64,000 nucleotides of DNA from Elysia chlorotica. Lineage: Eukaryota > Mollusca > Gastropoda > Plakobranchidae. Location: assembly GCA_003991915.1 (NCBI GenBank), contig RQTK01000004.1:1650927-1714926 (forward strand). Reading direction: 5' to 3'. Shown one piece after another: positions 1-46,015 of this stretch. Below the pieces are notes generated by a model that saw only the letters and a list, made by a program, of their open reading frames with translations, did no database searches and was not told the DNA's origin. Position 1 is the first letter of the stretch. Each line of letters opens with the position of its first letter. The position numbers and the translations under genes are program-made.

Positions 1-30502
<30,502 letters not shown>

Positions 30503-30919
30503 TGCTGGATTGTCTGTGTGCCTTGGTTTTGTCTTTAAGTCAGGTTGCTCGCATTGTCATGTTTATACATGTCTCACGGAGCTTAAATTGAAATTTCACA
30601 TAATTTTCATTAAAATCACACAGGATGTTGTTGTTATTCTCTAATTACCTGTTAAGGAAATGACATGAAAAGGTAGACAGCTTATTGATGATATATAAAA
30701 ATACAATACTTGCTTAAGGCATGATGCAGCATTTTATAATTATCTCCAACAACCTCAAAATGCACAACCATTGCCATTACTCATAAATTAACTTAAAATC
30801 CGCATAGTCACCATGTTAAGAACTAATCATCGTAATGGTAGAACGTTCAAACAGCCAGCTCTCGCCTGTAGACTGCTTAACTTTGCTTCTAGAGTTCTTT
30901 TACGGTATTTCCAACAAGT

Positions 30920-31065
30920 GGGATGGCGGCTGAGACATAACTCCTTGTATCCCGCAACTGTCTCTGAGTGGCAGCGCATAAAATTGTCAGACGTTAGTCT
31001 TGGTGCTCGCCACGATATAGCTTTGCTGTAGGCGTAGGGCGTTAAGAAACTAACCCAATTAAACT
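30920..31065 (+). mobile_element. SINE family B 3' fragment
   Basis: gcagcgcataaaattgtcag, then acgttagtcttgg and gggcgttaagaaactaaccc match the family's 3' half in plus orientation. It lies about 400 bp upstream of the KNDC1-like start codon. Confidence 0.65.
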
Positions 31066-31609
31066 TGACTTATCTCCAAAAATCGCCTTAGCATAAAACC
31101 AAAATTAGTTACAAAGTTCCTAGAAGACAGTTTCATCCAAAATATGATATAGCCCAGCTTCTATTCTCAAGTTATTATGCTTTTTTTTGTTGTTGCACCC
31201 TATGCCCTATATAGCTTTGGTAAATACTAAGCATGTAAAGTAAAATGGACGGCTACAGTGGCCATTTCTCCAAACCTTTCCCTTCATATCATTCCTTCGA
31301 AATACAACATTTATCTTGCAAGCAAAAATAAGATGCCTAAGCTAAGCTGCGTCAATAAAAAAAAAGGCATGGACAAAACTTCAACATTACTTAATCATTC
31401 CGAAACCAAAGATACATAAAGACAGTCATACAGCTATATGTTAGCATTTACGTGTAATGCTGCTAGAAATTATTGAAAAAGCGACGTTTGCAATTTCTTC
31501 AGAAATAAATGCAACAGACCGATACTGCGCGCGTCATTTAATATATTAAGATGAGAGACCGATATCGCCATTAGAGGATTATGTCGAGGGCAGAAAGTCC
31601 TAAAGAATA

Positions 31610-31614
<5 letters not shown>
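31066..31614. other. Intergenic sequence without recognised feature
   Basis: AT-rich, no open frame or repeat recognised. It precedes a GA microsatellite. Confidence 0.5.
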
Positions 31615-31681
<67 letters not shown>

Positions 31682-31730
31682 GAGGAGAGAGATATAGAGA
31701 GAAAGAGAAAGAGAGAGGGAAGAGAGAAGA
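31615..31730. repeat. (GA)n microsatellite
   Basis: Pure GA for about 60 bp, then degenerate purine sequence. Confidence 0.97.
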
Positions 31731-31983
31731 AGGGAGTGATGGAGATGTAGATTAGGCGTCATATTATACAGCTATTCTAGACTTAAAAAGCTAATGAGCG
31801 GCCATACCTAAGGGACCTAATTATGTGATTCCTTTTGGCTGTATAGACAGCAAAGTCTGTAATGAAACGCTCCTCGAGACAGCAATGCAAAAACAATGGA
31901 CTCCTTTATTATCCGTCAGTCAGAATTTAGCATAACTATCAATCTGTCTTGATCTAGATAAACGGGCAATTTTTTTGTTGTTG

Positions 31984-32091
31984 GATTTCACCCCCTACTG
32001 TTTGTATCGGTGTCAGTATACCATGACTGACTGATAGGATTTCACCCCCTACTGTTTGTATCGGTGTCAGTATACCATGACTGACTGATAG
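31984..32091. repeat. Tandem duplication, about 54-bp unit
   Basis: gatttcaccccctactgttt followed by gtatcggtgtcagtatacc and atgactgactgatag occurs twice in succession without visible difference. The inner sequence resembles part of SINE family B. Confidence 0.9.
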
Positions 32092-32214
32092 GCCTCCCCC
32101 GCCCCCTACCCCTACTGTCTTGGAAAATAGTCAGACTTTAGACATGAGACCCGTCGTCGTTTAGGATCTATGCTTTGGAACCTGAAATTAGAAGAACTAA
32201 AGCCAGGAGACAGC

Positions 32215-32420
32215 TAGATAAAGGGCAGGGTCAAGCGGCCATAGGTGGTAGAGCTTTCGGTTTTAACTCCAACGACCACGGTTCTGTCCCACTATCAAAC
32301 CCATTTGTTGTCGATGTTCGTCCCTTATTAGTTCTGTTAGTGACAGTATAATTGCGACGGACTGAGAAATCAGCCATGTAACCCCCGTTGTTTCTGTGTA
32401 TGGAAGCAAGTACGAATGTC
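32215..32420 (+). mobile_element. Diverged SINE family B-like element
   Basis: A tRNA-like head (ggccataggtggtagagctt, then cggttctgtccc) is followed by a body with gttagtgacagtat and actgagaaatcag, resembling family B in plus orientation but diverged. Confidence 0.45.
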
Positions 32421-32785
32421 AGACTTAGTAAATCTTCGGCTAGATCAACGTATAAGACCCTAATTGAGAACGCAATAAACATTGGACTAGGGGCTTGGAG
32501 GGGTTCGATTTCCCATAACAAAGAATCTAGATATACTGCCGCTGAACTACACGAGGCAGGGTTTGGTATGATCTAGTACTGCGCGATTCCAAGTGTCCAT
32601 AGAATCTCGATATTCAAAACATGGGCCTGGGAGAAAAATCCGGAAGGACATTGAATCAAAGGCTTACCACTCTACTAAGAACCTAATCTGATTAGTACCA
32701 ACTGGCCTCAACAGGCACACGAGGAAACGTAGACGTAGTGTAACGTAGCAAGGGATTAGTGGTTTAAGATTTAGTACGGTAGAGT

Positions 32786-33065
32786 AAAAAAAGAACAAAC
32801 GAAGAGTAACAACAGATAAAAACAGAAAATAGAAAATAAATGTATAGGGAGAAAAATAAATTTATTTATACAAGTTATGCTTCGCTAGCACAAGAGCGTA
32901 TCAAACCGCATACCATGTGTAAACCAACTCAAATCAACTCAATTCCCACATGATAAGTCGAATGAAGAATTCCATAACTTGTATAAATAAATTTATTTTT
33001 CTCCCTATACATTTATTTTCTATTTTCTGTTTTTATCTGTTGTTACTCTTCGTTTGTTCTTTTTA
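32786..33065. repeat. Perfect long inverted repeat (arms about 93 bp, spacer about 93 bp)
   Basis: Arm 1 (32786-32879) ends atacaagttatg. Arm 2 (32973-33065) begins cataacttgtat and is its exact reverse complement as far as I can align by eye. The spacer 32880-32972 is unrelated to the arms. A GA microsatellite follows at 33119. It could be a foldback element, a recent inverted duplication or a library or assembly artefact. Confidence 0.95.
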
Positions 33066-33116
33066 TATATTTATATTAAAAGAATGAGAGGGAAATAGAA
33101 AAAAAAAAGAAACGAA

Positions 33117-33118
<2 letters not shown>

Positions 33119-33182
<64 letters not shown>
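33119..33182. repeat. (GA)n microsatellite
   Basis: Pure GA just beyond the inverted repeat at 32786-33065. Confidence 0.97.
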
Positions 33183-33185
<3 letters not shown>

Positions 33186-33359
33186 AACAACGCGCGGAAA
33201 GAAAATTATAAAGGCGCGGTAAGGATCGAAAACACAAACATTAGGAAAAAAAATAACAAGGCAAAGAAACAAACTCATTAAAATATAAAAACATACTATA
33301 ATGTCTTCAAGTTTGTTCGAAATTGCCAAATCAATATCGTCCTCTTTCTTGAGCATTTT

Positions 33360-34137
33360 CGGGTTTTACCATGTGAACCATACCATAATTATTTTGACCC
33401 ACATGATTATGGAATAACAATATTATTTTCATAGAAACAATATTGGGAAGTAAATTCGATGCAAGCAGCCAATCGGGTAAATTTCGCCAACTCGTGCTTT
33501 ATCTTCATAAGGAAAAAAGATCAACATTTTTTTTGCGAATATTATATCAATGCACTGTCTGCATGAGTATTGATTTATTGAAGACGCCACTTGAACGAAT
33601 CGATTTTTTTATTTGCTGATGCACCGCGGAAAGATAAAGAATTGTATTCATTGTCTGACCATAGAAAAACAACTTTATTTTGCAATATAGCGCATATGCG
33701 GAAAAAGAACTTTGTTAATCTGACATCACGACTGATAGAATAAAACGGGGAACATTTTTTTCTCGTCCAATTCTAGTTATGCAATATTTTTTTAATTCGC
33801 AAGAAGTAGGAAAACAATTTTTTAAAACAGGACACAGATAACAGCGAATGAAACGGAAATGCTACACCTTGCACTTTTTTTTATGATTTCAGTTCCATTG
33901 AATCTTTGAGATACTGCATTGGGGCATACTAATGTATGCTTGTGTTGTTCTGTCTTAGAATATTACAAGTTAGGTGCTTGTTATCACATTAACAATTTCC
34001 TTTCAGTAGTATAATTATACATGCGCCGCTGTGATACGTCAGTGGCGATTCATAATGCAAGATAAGATAAGAAACCGAACGGACAAAACTAGACAAAACG
34101 CATAATAATCGTATTTACCTTAAGATTTAAGAGGGCA
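33360..34137. other. Intergenic sequence without recognised feature
   Basis: AT-rich, with no open frame, repeat or RNA motif recognised. Confidence 0.5.
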
Positions 34138-34149
34138 TTATAACGTTTT

Positions 34150-34523
34150 ATAAGCTCTTAATAATCGATGCCTTGGAAATGTGGATGTATAGGAGAATGA
34201 ACAGAATTTCTTGGAAAGATAAGGTGACAAATAAGGAGGTCTTGGATAAAGTTGGCATGCAGAAACTAGAACTGCTGCAACTAATCCAAAGAAGAAAACT
34301 GGCATACTATGGCCATATAAGAAGACACTGCAGCATCCAGAAAAGAGTTGTGGAAGGCAAGGTTGAAGGGAAGCGTGGTAGAGGAAGGAGGAGGCAGTCG
34401 TGGCTTGCCAACATACAGGAGACATCCCAGTTACGACTGAGTGTAGCCTGTGAAGCAGCCTTGGACCGTGAAAGATGGCGCCGAATGACAGCCCACCTCG
34501 GAGACGGGACGGCACAGCGATAG
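34150..34523 (+). pseudogene. 3' end of a non-LTR retrotransposon (reverse transcriptase C-terminal tail)
   Basis: The frame reads DALEMWMYRRMNRISWKDKV, then LIQRRKLAYYGHIRRH and GKVEGKRGRGRRRQSWLANI, ending at TAG 34522. The W..R..RISW.D+V…RKL.Y.GH..R…GKR.RGR.R..W pattern is the well-known tail of LINE reverse transcriptases. The endonuclease and the catalytic part of the reverse transcriptase are absent, so this is a 5'-truncated dead copy. Flanking DNA is AT-rich. Confidence 0.85.
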
Positions 34524-34675
34524 ATAGAATAATCGTTCTAAGCTGTACTGCATATATGATTCAATTCCGAAAAAAGGTGATTTCTCTAATCCTGATCTTA
34601 TTTTATAGAAAGGAACTAATTTGAAGAGGCCTATCGTACATTGATTGTTCTGTCGGTTTAATTTTCTTTAGTAAA

Positions 34676-34866
<191 letters not shown>

Positions 34867-35597
34867 CACGTATTAGAAGAAGTAGATCTAACTGTGCTAC
34901 TTCAAATAGCAGCAGAAGTATAAGCACCATAATCAACATTTCGTAATAACGTTTTTCATCATCAACAACAACAGCAACAACAACAACAACAACACAAACA
35001 CTCTTTCCCTTACTAATTTCAGCAGATAATCTTGAGTAAAAAGTGCCACATCCGCAACTTTTGAAGATTTATTTAGCGTCGATTAAGTGCTACAATAATA
35101 ACATTATTCCATTTCATGATCTGCGTATGGAAACAGCGTTTTTTTTTTTCAATATATCAATACGAATCAAAGGAAGAAAAATAATGATATGATTTTATTT
35201 GTCACATAGATACAATATGACAGATTATATTCCGATATCAGATAAGATAGTCCTTTAGACGAAATATTTTTAGAACACATACACAATTTTTAATTTACAT
35301 GATACATGATTAAACTTAATAATACACACGTTTTATTTTTTAAATTTATCTTTTAACTAATAATATCACCGCAGAGAAAATTTTCGAAGTGTTCTCTAAA
35401 GTCATAATTATTGTATAGAACAAGGAAAATAAAATCCCACAATTAAGGAAGGCTTAATATACACAGCTATCGGTATCACAACGAAGAATCAACCAGGAAG
35501 AAGCAGAGGAAATAATATATCTTGCTTCTAGAACATGGTGTCATTTTCAAGACCCACACCTACACAACAGTCAGGAGCCCTGCACAATGCGACATTA

Positions 35598-35934
35598 GGG
35601 CACACTGAGGCAGTTAGGTCTATATGGTATTGCTAACGGCAGGCCTAGCTCGTCACAGTGTGACTGTACATGCCTTACGATTACCAGACCCACAGCGAAA
35701 ACGAAGGCGATAGCTAAAGCAATATGTGCCGGCGTCCAATCATAGAACTATTCTAGACTCTAGGAACCAATGAGTGACCAGAAAAATTAATGCCTGAGGG
35801 GCGGGTTTAAGCAATACGTTATCGCCGTGTGGATTGTAAAGCTTGTAATAATGTGTGTAGAGCCAGGACAAAGTACCCAGCACAAGTCCTGACACTAGTG
35901 ACAGCCAGCCGAGAGCCAGGCTATGGCTGATCGG
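35598..35934 (-). pseudogene. Possible remnant of a multi-span membrane protein, frameshifted
   Basis: Two abutting open segments lie in different frames. 35743-35934 reads PISHSLALGWLSLVSGLVLG, then TLSWLYTHYYKLYNPHGDNV. 35598-35747 reads FYDWTPAHIALAIAFVFAVG, then LVIVRHVQSHCDELGLPLAI, and ends at TAA. Both have membrane-like helices, and a one-base shift at about 35745 would join them. No start codon or clear splice site is visible. I do not recognise the family, and chance open frames cannot be excluded. Confidence 0.25.
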
Positions 35935-35939
35935 CTATA

Positions 35940-36405
35940 GATCGATAACCGTTCAGGTACTGGGGAGTGGTGTGCGTGTTTGTGTAGATGGGTTAGGACT
36001 TGGCTGTCGCGCTAACGGCGTACTGTGCTATAAGCAGGCGCTGGTGATTTGTTGGAGGTGGTGGTGGGGAGGGGGGATAGATAATATTTTTTTATGAATG
36101 TCTATCAATTACTTTTGTTTATTCGTTCTTGATCTTGTAGTAGCTTACGCTAGAATAGGCTTACTAAAATTCCTCCTTAGCGTTCGTGTGCAAATAGTTC
36201 TTTGTTTAGCATGTGAGTTTTGTGTTTTGGACTTATATATTGACATTTCATAAACGCATAGAAGATATTTAGAAAAACCATACCAGAGAATTAGATTGTT
36301 AGGGAGAGATAGACAAGTGGATAAGAAAACAAATAGATAGTAATATTTGCTGTGGATAAGCAAACAAATAGATAATAAGATATACTGTAAGAGAGGGAGA
36401 AATAA

Positions 36406-36442
<37 letters not shown>

Positions 36443-36443
36443 C

Positions 36444-36491
<48 letters not shown>

Positions 36492-37430
36492 GGGAAAAGG
36501 GGAAGAATGGGAGGGTTCGAACCTAAATTGCTTAGGAAACGAGTAGAAAATGACGCTTTTGACAAGGGTTTAGAGAAAGAGAAAAATCTCCGCTTCTAAT
36601 TAACTTAGCCTAATAAAATTAAAATAATTTCTTCTATTACGAATCAATACACTGTAAAGAAAACGTATGAATCTGTAAATTAATCTTTTGCTTATATTTA
36701 TCGCTAAACGAAGTAAAAACACAAGTTTGAGGCATAGTTTGTTGTCCTGTTTTTAATCTAACTACGAGTTCCATTACCGGCATTCGAAATTAAAGGCCTT
36801 GAGAGAAAAACATTACAGGAATCAAAAAGACAAACATTAAAGTAGAAAAATAATTATCGACTTATTAGAAGATAAAAACGTGAATAAGTTAAAGACACCT
36901 ATAGCAATAGAATTTTTAGATTAACCAGAGGGTTAAACAATTACGAATAATCAGCTGTGGGATAATTTTTTAGAAAAACTCAACGGATAATAAAACACAC
37001 CTAAACAAAATCTCAAACGTCGTTCGTTCTCCCCGTATTTGAAAAGGAAGCAACAGGCACACGCGAGATCCTTTACAGCGCTTGTTGATTTTGCCCACCT
37101 AACCAATAATTATATATAGCTGTATTTGGACCTCCCTTCCTCTATAGAGAACTCTCTATATATATATGGTCGTAAGTACAACGTTGTGTTACGCTTACGT
37201 CTCGTCTTAAGATATACGAATAAGAGGGATTGCGACGAGTTGTATGCTGGCGCGACGTTGTACTTACCCTTCCTCAGTGTATTAGTATTAAATCTTTGTG
37301 TTCTGTATGTTCCTGTTATACTCGACGGAAATCTGTGTGTGTGGTGTGTGTGTGACAAAGGGGTGGGGTATGGAGGGGGTAGTCATAGGCGTCTAGAACT
37401 TGTTATAGAGAACCAGAACATGGCCTGGTA
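35940..37430. other. Intergenic sequence
   Basis: A GA repeat lies at 36409-36488. Otherwise AT-rich DNA without recognised gene or element. Confidence 0.5.
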
Positions 37431-37600
37431 GCCCACTCAGTGGAGAGCGCAGCTTCTAACAAAGTGCGTGGGTTCGAACCATTACCAGATTTTGTGACCC
37501 ACTTGGAAATCCTGGTATCACTGTCCTCTGTGTGGCAGCAAATAAAGATTATCAGTCACTAATTTTGGGTCCCTTACGCGAGATCCTAAATTTTTTGACG
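37430..37600 (+). mobile_element. tRNA-derived SINE, diverged
   Basis: The head tagcccactcagtggagagc followed by gtgggttcgaaccattacc supplies A-box-like and B-box-like motifs. The body has gtatcactgtcctctgtgtg and gtcactaattttgggtccct, similar to family B in plus orientation. Confidence 0.6.
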
Positions 37601-38001
37601 ATGGACATTTAAGAAACTAACGGACAACTAGTAGACTTAACGGTAGATGAAATGTAAAACAGACACCCCATAGTCGTCTGACGGTATTAAATATTCATTT
37701 CACCGTAGAGTTCAATTCGTGTACAGAGGTGGACCTTAATAGTTCACAATTCCTATAAAACTTATGAGACGTTGAAATCGGACTGAGATTTTCATTTATG
37801 CACATTATTGTAGCTCAAGGTTCTTTCAGGGGGTAAGCTAGGGAATAAGCTGGTATTCCCCATGGACGGTCAGGCAACCCAAAGGGCTGTGTTGCGTTAA
37901 AGTAAATAAAACAGTAAATCTCTGTGTGTGGACAGGCTATTCGCAATTGTCGTTCGGCCAGAAGCGTGAAGAGGAATTAATTCACGGGAGGGAGGGAGAA
38001 A

Positions 38002-38003
<2 letters not shown>

Positions 38004-38049
<46 letters not shown>

Positions 38050-38330
38050 AAGACAGAGAGGAGGGAGAGAGAGGGAGAGAGAGACAGAGTCAGAGACTGA
38101 GACACACAGACAATTAGTGTCAGAGGAACAAGAGAGAGAGAGGGGGAGAAATTACAAGACATTTAAATAATAAAAATGAAGAGTTAGGAAGACGGAAAGA
38201 GAGAGAGAGAGAGAGGCAAAGAGAGAAAGACAGAGAGATATAGAGATTAGGAGAGAAAGGGAGGGAGATAGAAAGAGGGAGAGAGAATGAGAGGAAGGAG
38301 GAGTAGGAGAGACTGAGATACAGATTGAAA
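38004..38330. repeat. GA-rich microsatellite region
   Basis: Pure GA at about 38004-38046 followed by 280 bp of degenerate purine-rich sequence. Confidence 0.9.
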
Positions 38331-38739
38331 GAGCGAGATAAACAGAGGTAAACGGAGGGTTTAAACATTTCCACTTACGATTCTCATTGATTAAGAACTT
38401 TTTCTTGCAAGTTTTAACATGAGCTTAACTTCGCTTTTGTCTCGTTATCAAGAGGATTAAGCGTGGCCTGCCGATTGTGAAAAGAACTGATCGTTTTAAA
38501 AGATTTCAAGATTGGTCACAAACATGGTGAGGTAATTGAGCTACCTATATTTGACGAAACACAAACGATCTGTCTTTGGAGCCAATTCAATCAATGAAAA
38601 CACAACTGCTGCTTAAGTATCTGTTTTGATTACTAGTTAGTTTATAAACCCAGTGATCTCAGGAACTAAGTTTTAATTGTTGCTACATTATAATTCAAGA
38701 CTACTGCTTCCTTTACTGCTGCTATTTTTACTCTATTGC

Positions 38740-38996
<257 letters not shown>

Positions 38997-39141
38997 AAGC
39001 TAGACCTAGGTTTGTGGCTGTCCCTTTCTAACCTATTTTCACCTTATTCTCTCAGTCGCTCGCATCATTATTTGGTCCCTAGGTCTAGCTCCGTCTGTTA
39101 AAGCCTCTATAGTTGTTGGCCTGCTTCTCTGTATCATAATT
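38997..39141 (+). mobile_element. SINE family A, 3' fragment
   Basis: Nearly identical to 39448-39593 (aagctagacctaggtttgtg … gcttctctgtatcataa). It is preceded directly by a 257-bp (CTA)n array. The tRNA head is absent. Confidence 0.85.
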
Positions 39142-39310
39142 CTATTATTTATTCTGGCTAACATGAATACTTCGGGATCCTATAGAGAAACTAGTTTGTT
39201 CACGTTCTGTAATAAAAACTTGGACAGGTCTTACTCAGCAAAGTACGATTTCTCAGTCAAGGCAAGCCGTGTGTAAAACCCTCTAAAAGGAGCTTTCATT
39301 TTTTGTGAAA

Positions 39311-39706
<396 letters not shown>

Positions 39707-39729
39707 GACTACTTCAACTACAGTTTTAG

Positions 39730-40169
39730 TAAAGGAAAAAAAAAAGAAGAAGAAATAATGCTGCCTCCGCCTATCGCAATAGTGAAATAAAAAGTAATTG
39801 GTATGTAAAGTTAGGACAAAAAAAATGAAAACAAAACAAGATGAGGTAAACGTACACTTATAATTAAAACAAGGGATACTTTAGCTTTGGTTATATTGGT
39901 AGAAAACATTTTTTCATATTATAAAATCTAATAAGTAATTTTAAAACTTATATAAAAAAATCCACAATGAAAATCCATACGAAAAATCGATTGATGTTTG
40001 CCACCTCCCTGTGTCTTACAATAAGCACAGTGGTCTAATCTATAACATGAATTTCTCCGTGTCTCGTTATCTGTGAAAATAAACACACCTCCCTGACTCC
40101 CAATGTATGTTTGCCTGATCCCTTTGTGAATTCTGATTGTCTGTCTGTCTGACTGTCTGACTGTATGTA

Positions 40170-40210
<41 letters not shown>

Positions 40211-43008
40211 GACTGCCTGTCTGTCTGACTGTATGACTGTATGCCTGCCTGTCTTACTGCCTGTCTGTCTGTCTGTCTGCCTCTGTCTCTGTTTCTTTTT
40301 CTTTCTCTCTCTCCCCTTCTCTCTTACTCCTACTTTCACCGTCTAGAACTATAATTATTTGAGAACATAAGGGAGAAGTAAAAAAGCGTAGCTATTTCCG
40401 TTATAAAGTAATGTAACAAGCACACACACACACACACACCCCCCCTAACATGCGCACACATACTCGTATCTCAAGCCATTACTGCAGTTGACACTCGACA
40501 GGTCAAAATTACTACGAACCGAATTGATTAGATTTTGTATGCTGTGGAATGTGGAGCATGCCAATAGGGTGGGATTTTATGCAAATGTTTTTTCCTATAG
40601 GAATTGCACACTATAAAATGTTATTTCAATTATTTTTATTACCTTGCCAGAGGCCTACATCGAGAAGTTGATATAAACTTACTGACTAACATTAAAATCG
40701 TTTGGGGGAAGTTTTACGTGTTTCATATTATTTGTTTTTTTATACACAATGGAATGAAATAGACAGTAAAATTATGATAAATAGAGACAGAGACAGACAG
40801 ACAGACAGACAGAGACAGAGACAGACAGGGACATAGAGGTAGAGAGAGAACAATGAGAATTTCAGAAAGATTTGATAAGTGCTATCTAAGAGATAACGCT
40901 ATTATCACCTCTTTAAAAAAAAGTGTAATAATCCTACCGGATAAACTTTGAATTCGACCCTTTTCAAAAGTTGATCGAAGGTATACGCGAACAATGAAAA
41001 CTATTGTTAACTTTGCTGGTACAGCATTCTGATAACACGATTTACTGAGCATAGTTTATATATAAAATGACGTATTACAACACAATATAGCTCTTCTAAA
41101 TGTTTAACAATCCTTACCTGAGTATTTCGCATACTTTTCATGTTAGAAAAATATTATCTTATTGAACAATGCTGATAAAAACACCATCTTTTCACAGCCA
41201 AACTTAAATGCTTACACTTGCAAAAACTAATAATGTCTGCTTACAGAAAAACTGTTTCCGTGGGTGCATTGTACGAACTATTAATTTGGTTTTGTAAGCA
41301 TTGCTTATAAGCCCAAACGATGTTCGGTTTTTACCTTCTCGTTATAAACAAATACGAATTAATAACGACTTCTGCAGATTCTTTGTTGTTTCTTTTCCTC
41401 GTTTCAAATTAAAAAAAAAATTAAATCTTTTTATGTTCCTGAATTCGAACAAAGTTTTGAAAGTCCAAACCATAACATATTATATCGCTAGTGCTGTCCA
41501 CGAAGACATGAATTTAAAGTGAATTCCAGCACATTGAACAATTGAATGCGAATAAGAATATGAAGCCCTACAGATAGTTGTTGATAATGATAACATATTG
41601 AACGCAGGTTTGCAAATTCGTTGATAACACTGGGGCCATGTCCGTATTCCGTGTAATCGCATTATTGTGTCCCAACAATGAAGGCATGGCAGTAATGTAA
41701 GGACGAGAGGGGCTTGAATGGTAACAGCTCTGCCAAAGGTCATAAACATAGATCTGTTAGCTACTCCTTTTGAGAGTAAATCATTCTATTTCAGCTGTAA
41801 CAGATCCGATCCCAAACTGCATTAAAAAATCTGTTTTTCCTCAAATGAAAGTAGCTTTCGTTATATTTTAAGTGCTAAATTTTATTGTCTTTATTTCCTT
41901 CTATTTATGAATGTATTGAGGAAAATGCACTGGGTGTCTTTTTTAAAAATTCCATTTAACAATAAATTCGATAGAAGAATTTTAGTGAAATATTTTAGGT
42001 TAAAAACATTTTTTTTTCAAATAGCTTTATAGAGAGTGAAACATATTCTCTACTAAATTTCTTTCACAAACTAATCAGATATTATAAAAGGTAAAAGTTG
42101 CTAGTTAATAAGTTGCTTAGGAGCGGTCTTCATTATTCTTTACATATCAATTTTATCTGTCATTGAACTTCTTTTTGCACTTCAAGCACAACATATTTAT
42201 GACCGAGGCGTGAATTTATCTGCGGTATGGCCTGTAAATAATATAAAATCATAATACAATAATAGTGATAATTCTTGGCATTACAAAAGAAAAGAAAACT
42301 ATCGTGAAATTCAGTTTATGGACATTTTTAAAAACCTTATACGGAAACAAAACAAAGGTTAATGAACATTCAAGTTTGCCTAGCTTGGTAAACAATTTTT
42401 AGAAGCAAGCGCTGAGAATGCATGAATCCTTTCCGTCATGAAATGTGATTTTTTTTGTGCTTCTTAGTTTTCACCGAGAAATGGGAAGGGTTCTGTACTA
42501 AGCGTACATTATGACCTCTCAGGTTCTGTACTTTTAATGCTGTAAACATGTACGTGTATGACTGGTGGGTGTAAAAAGGAAATCTCTCAACCTACATTCC
42601 TGATTTGCTAAGCTTCATACAATTACTTAGCAGCCGGCAGGTCTCATAGACATAGAGTGGGCCCTATATTGTAGTCGCTGCTAATCCGGCACCACTCATA
42701 TCCTTTTCTAACGCTCTAGATGGCAATACACTAGTAGGCCCTACAGCCAGGGTTAGCTCAGCTTTATGAGCCCCAGCCATTTCTGACATTTTGGGGAACC
42801 ATCAGCTAGTTCTGGCACCAGTCTGAATCTTTGATCGAAAAAAATGGAATATCACTGGTCTAAATAAAATAATTTCTCAAGCTGGAAGGCTAAATGGAAT
42901 ATACATTTGTTTAGTTTGTATATAAATCGTGTGACAGAGAGACCTGCATACAGACAGACGAGCAGATACAAACGGGAGGGAGAGACAGAGACAGACAAAG
43001 AGAGAGAA

Positions 43009-43042
<34 letters not shown>

Positions 43043-43260
43043 GAGGGGGAGGGAGGAGAGGGGATTGTGATACAGTGTGAGAACTAGAAAGGAAGTCTTA
43101 GTTCGAAATTCGGAAGCGTGACCCTGCAAGTAGAAGCCCCATGCATTACCTACTGAACTAGCTGGCTATTCATCTAGAGGACATGCAATCTACGTTCTGA
43201 TGACTGTGTGCTTCCAATTTACTGCGAGCCGGATGTGTTTTTGGGTAGACCCCGATAAAA
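39730..43260. other. Intergenic sequence
   Basis: CTGT repeat at 40139-40290, CA/C runs at 40417-40446, ACAG at 40780-40830 and GA at 42960-43045. The rest is AT-rich with no gene recognised. Further exons of the NTPase gene could be here but I cannot identify any. Confidence 0.4.
40139..40290. repeat. (CTGT)n microsatellite
   Basis: CTGT tetramers with occasional GACTG and GTAT variants. Confidence 0.95.
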
Positions 43261-43264
43261 GTTC

Positions 43265-44217
43265 ACAGTACTTTATTTGTATTTGGTTCTAATAAGCCAT
43301 TATCATAAAGGACATCTTATTTGTATTCGATTCGAACAAACCATTATCATAAAGGACATTACATTTGTATTTGATTCGAACAAACCATTATCATAAAGGA
43401 CATCTTATTTGTATTTGATTCGAACAAACCATTATCATAAAGGACATCTTATTTGTATTTGATTCGAACAAACCATTATCATAAAGGACATCTTATTTGT
43501 ATTTGATTCGAACAAACCATTATCATAAAGGACATCTTATTTATTATCATAAAGAACATCTTATTTGTATTTGATTCGAACAAACCATTATCATAAAGAA
43601 CATATTATTTGTATTTGGTTAGAACAAACCATTATCATTAAGGACATTTTATTTGTATTTGATTCGAACAAACCATTATCATAAAGGACATATTATTTGT
43701 ATTTGATTCGAACAAACCATTATCATAAAGGACATCTTGTTTGTATTTGATTCGAACAAACCATTATCATAAAGGACATCTTATTGGTATTCGATTCGAA
43801 CAAACCATTATCATAAAGGACATCTTATTTGTATTCGATTCGAATAAACCATTATCATAAAGGACATCTTATTTGTTTTCGATTCGAACAAACCATTATC
43901 ATAAACGACATCTTATTTGTATTTGATTCGAACAAACCATTATCATAAAGAACATCTTATTTGTATTCGATTCGAACAAACCATTATCATAAACGACATC
44001 TTATTTGTATTTGATTCGAACAAACCATTATCATAAGGGACATCTTATTTGTATTTGATTCGAACAAACCATTATCATAAAGGACATCTTATTTGTATTC
44101 GATTCGAACAAACCATTATCATAAAGGACATCTTATTTGTATTTGGTTCTAACAAACCATTATCATAAAGGACATCTTGTTTGTATTTGATTCGAATAAA
44201 CCATTATCATAAAGGAG
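43265..44217. repeat. Minisatellite, 44-bp unit, about 21 copies
   Basis: The unit runs from catcttatttgtatttgatt through cgaacaaacc to attatcataaagga. Copies differ by a few bases (tatt/tattc, cgaaca/cgaata, agga/agaa/acga), and one unit at about 43540 is shortened. The array starts 40 bp beyond NTPase exon 2. Confidence 0.95.
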
Positions 44218-44258
44218 TTAAGGACATAGAGATGACACAATCCACAGCTATACTGTAC

Positions 44259-46015
<1,757 letters not shown>

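Noticed and set aside
41480-41749. Minus-strand open frame of 89 codons as a possible NTPase exon
   Set aside because: No recognisable motif, no convincing acceptor, and composition like the surrounding non-coding DNA.
43265-44217. CRISPR-like regular array
   Set aside because: The units are contiguous with no unique spacers and the DNA is animal; it is a minisatellite. The same holds for 62295-63550.
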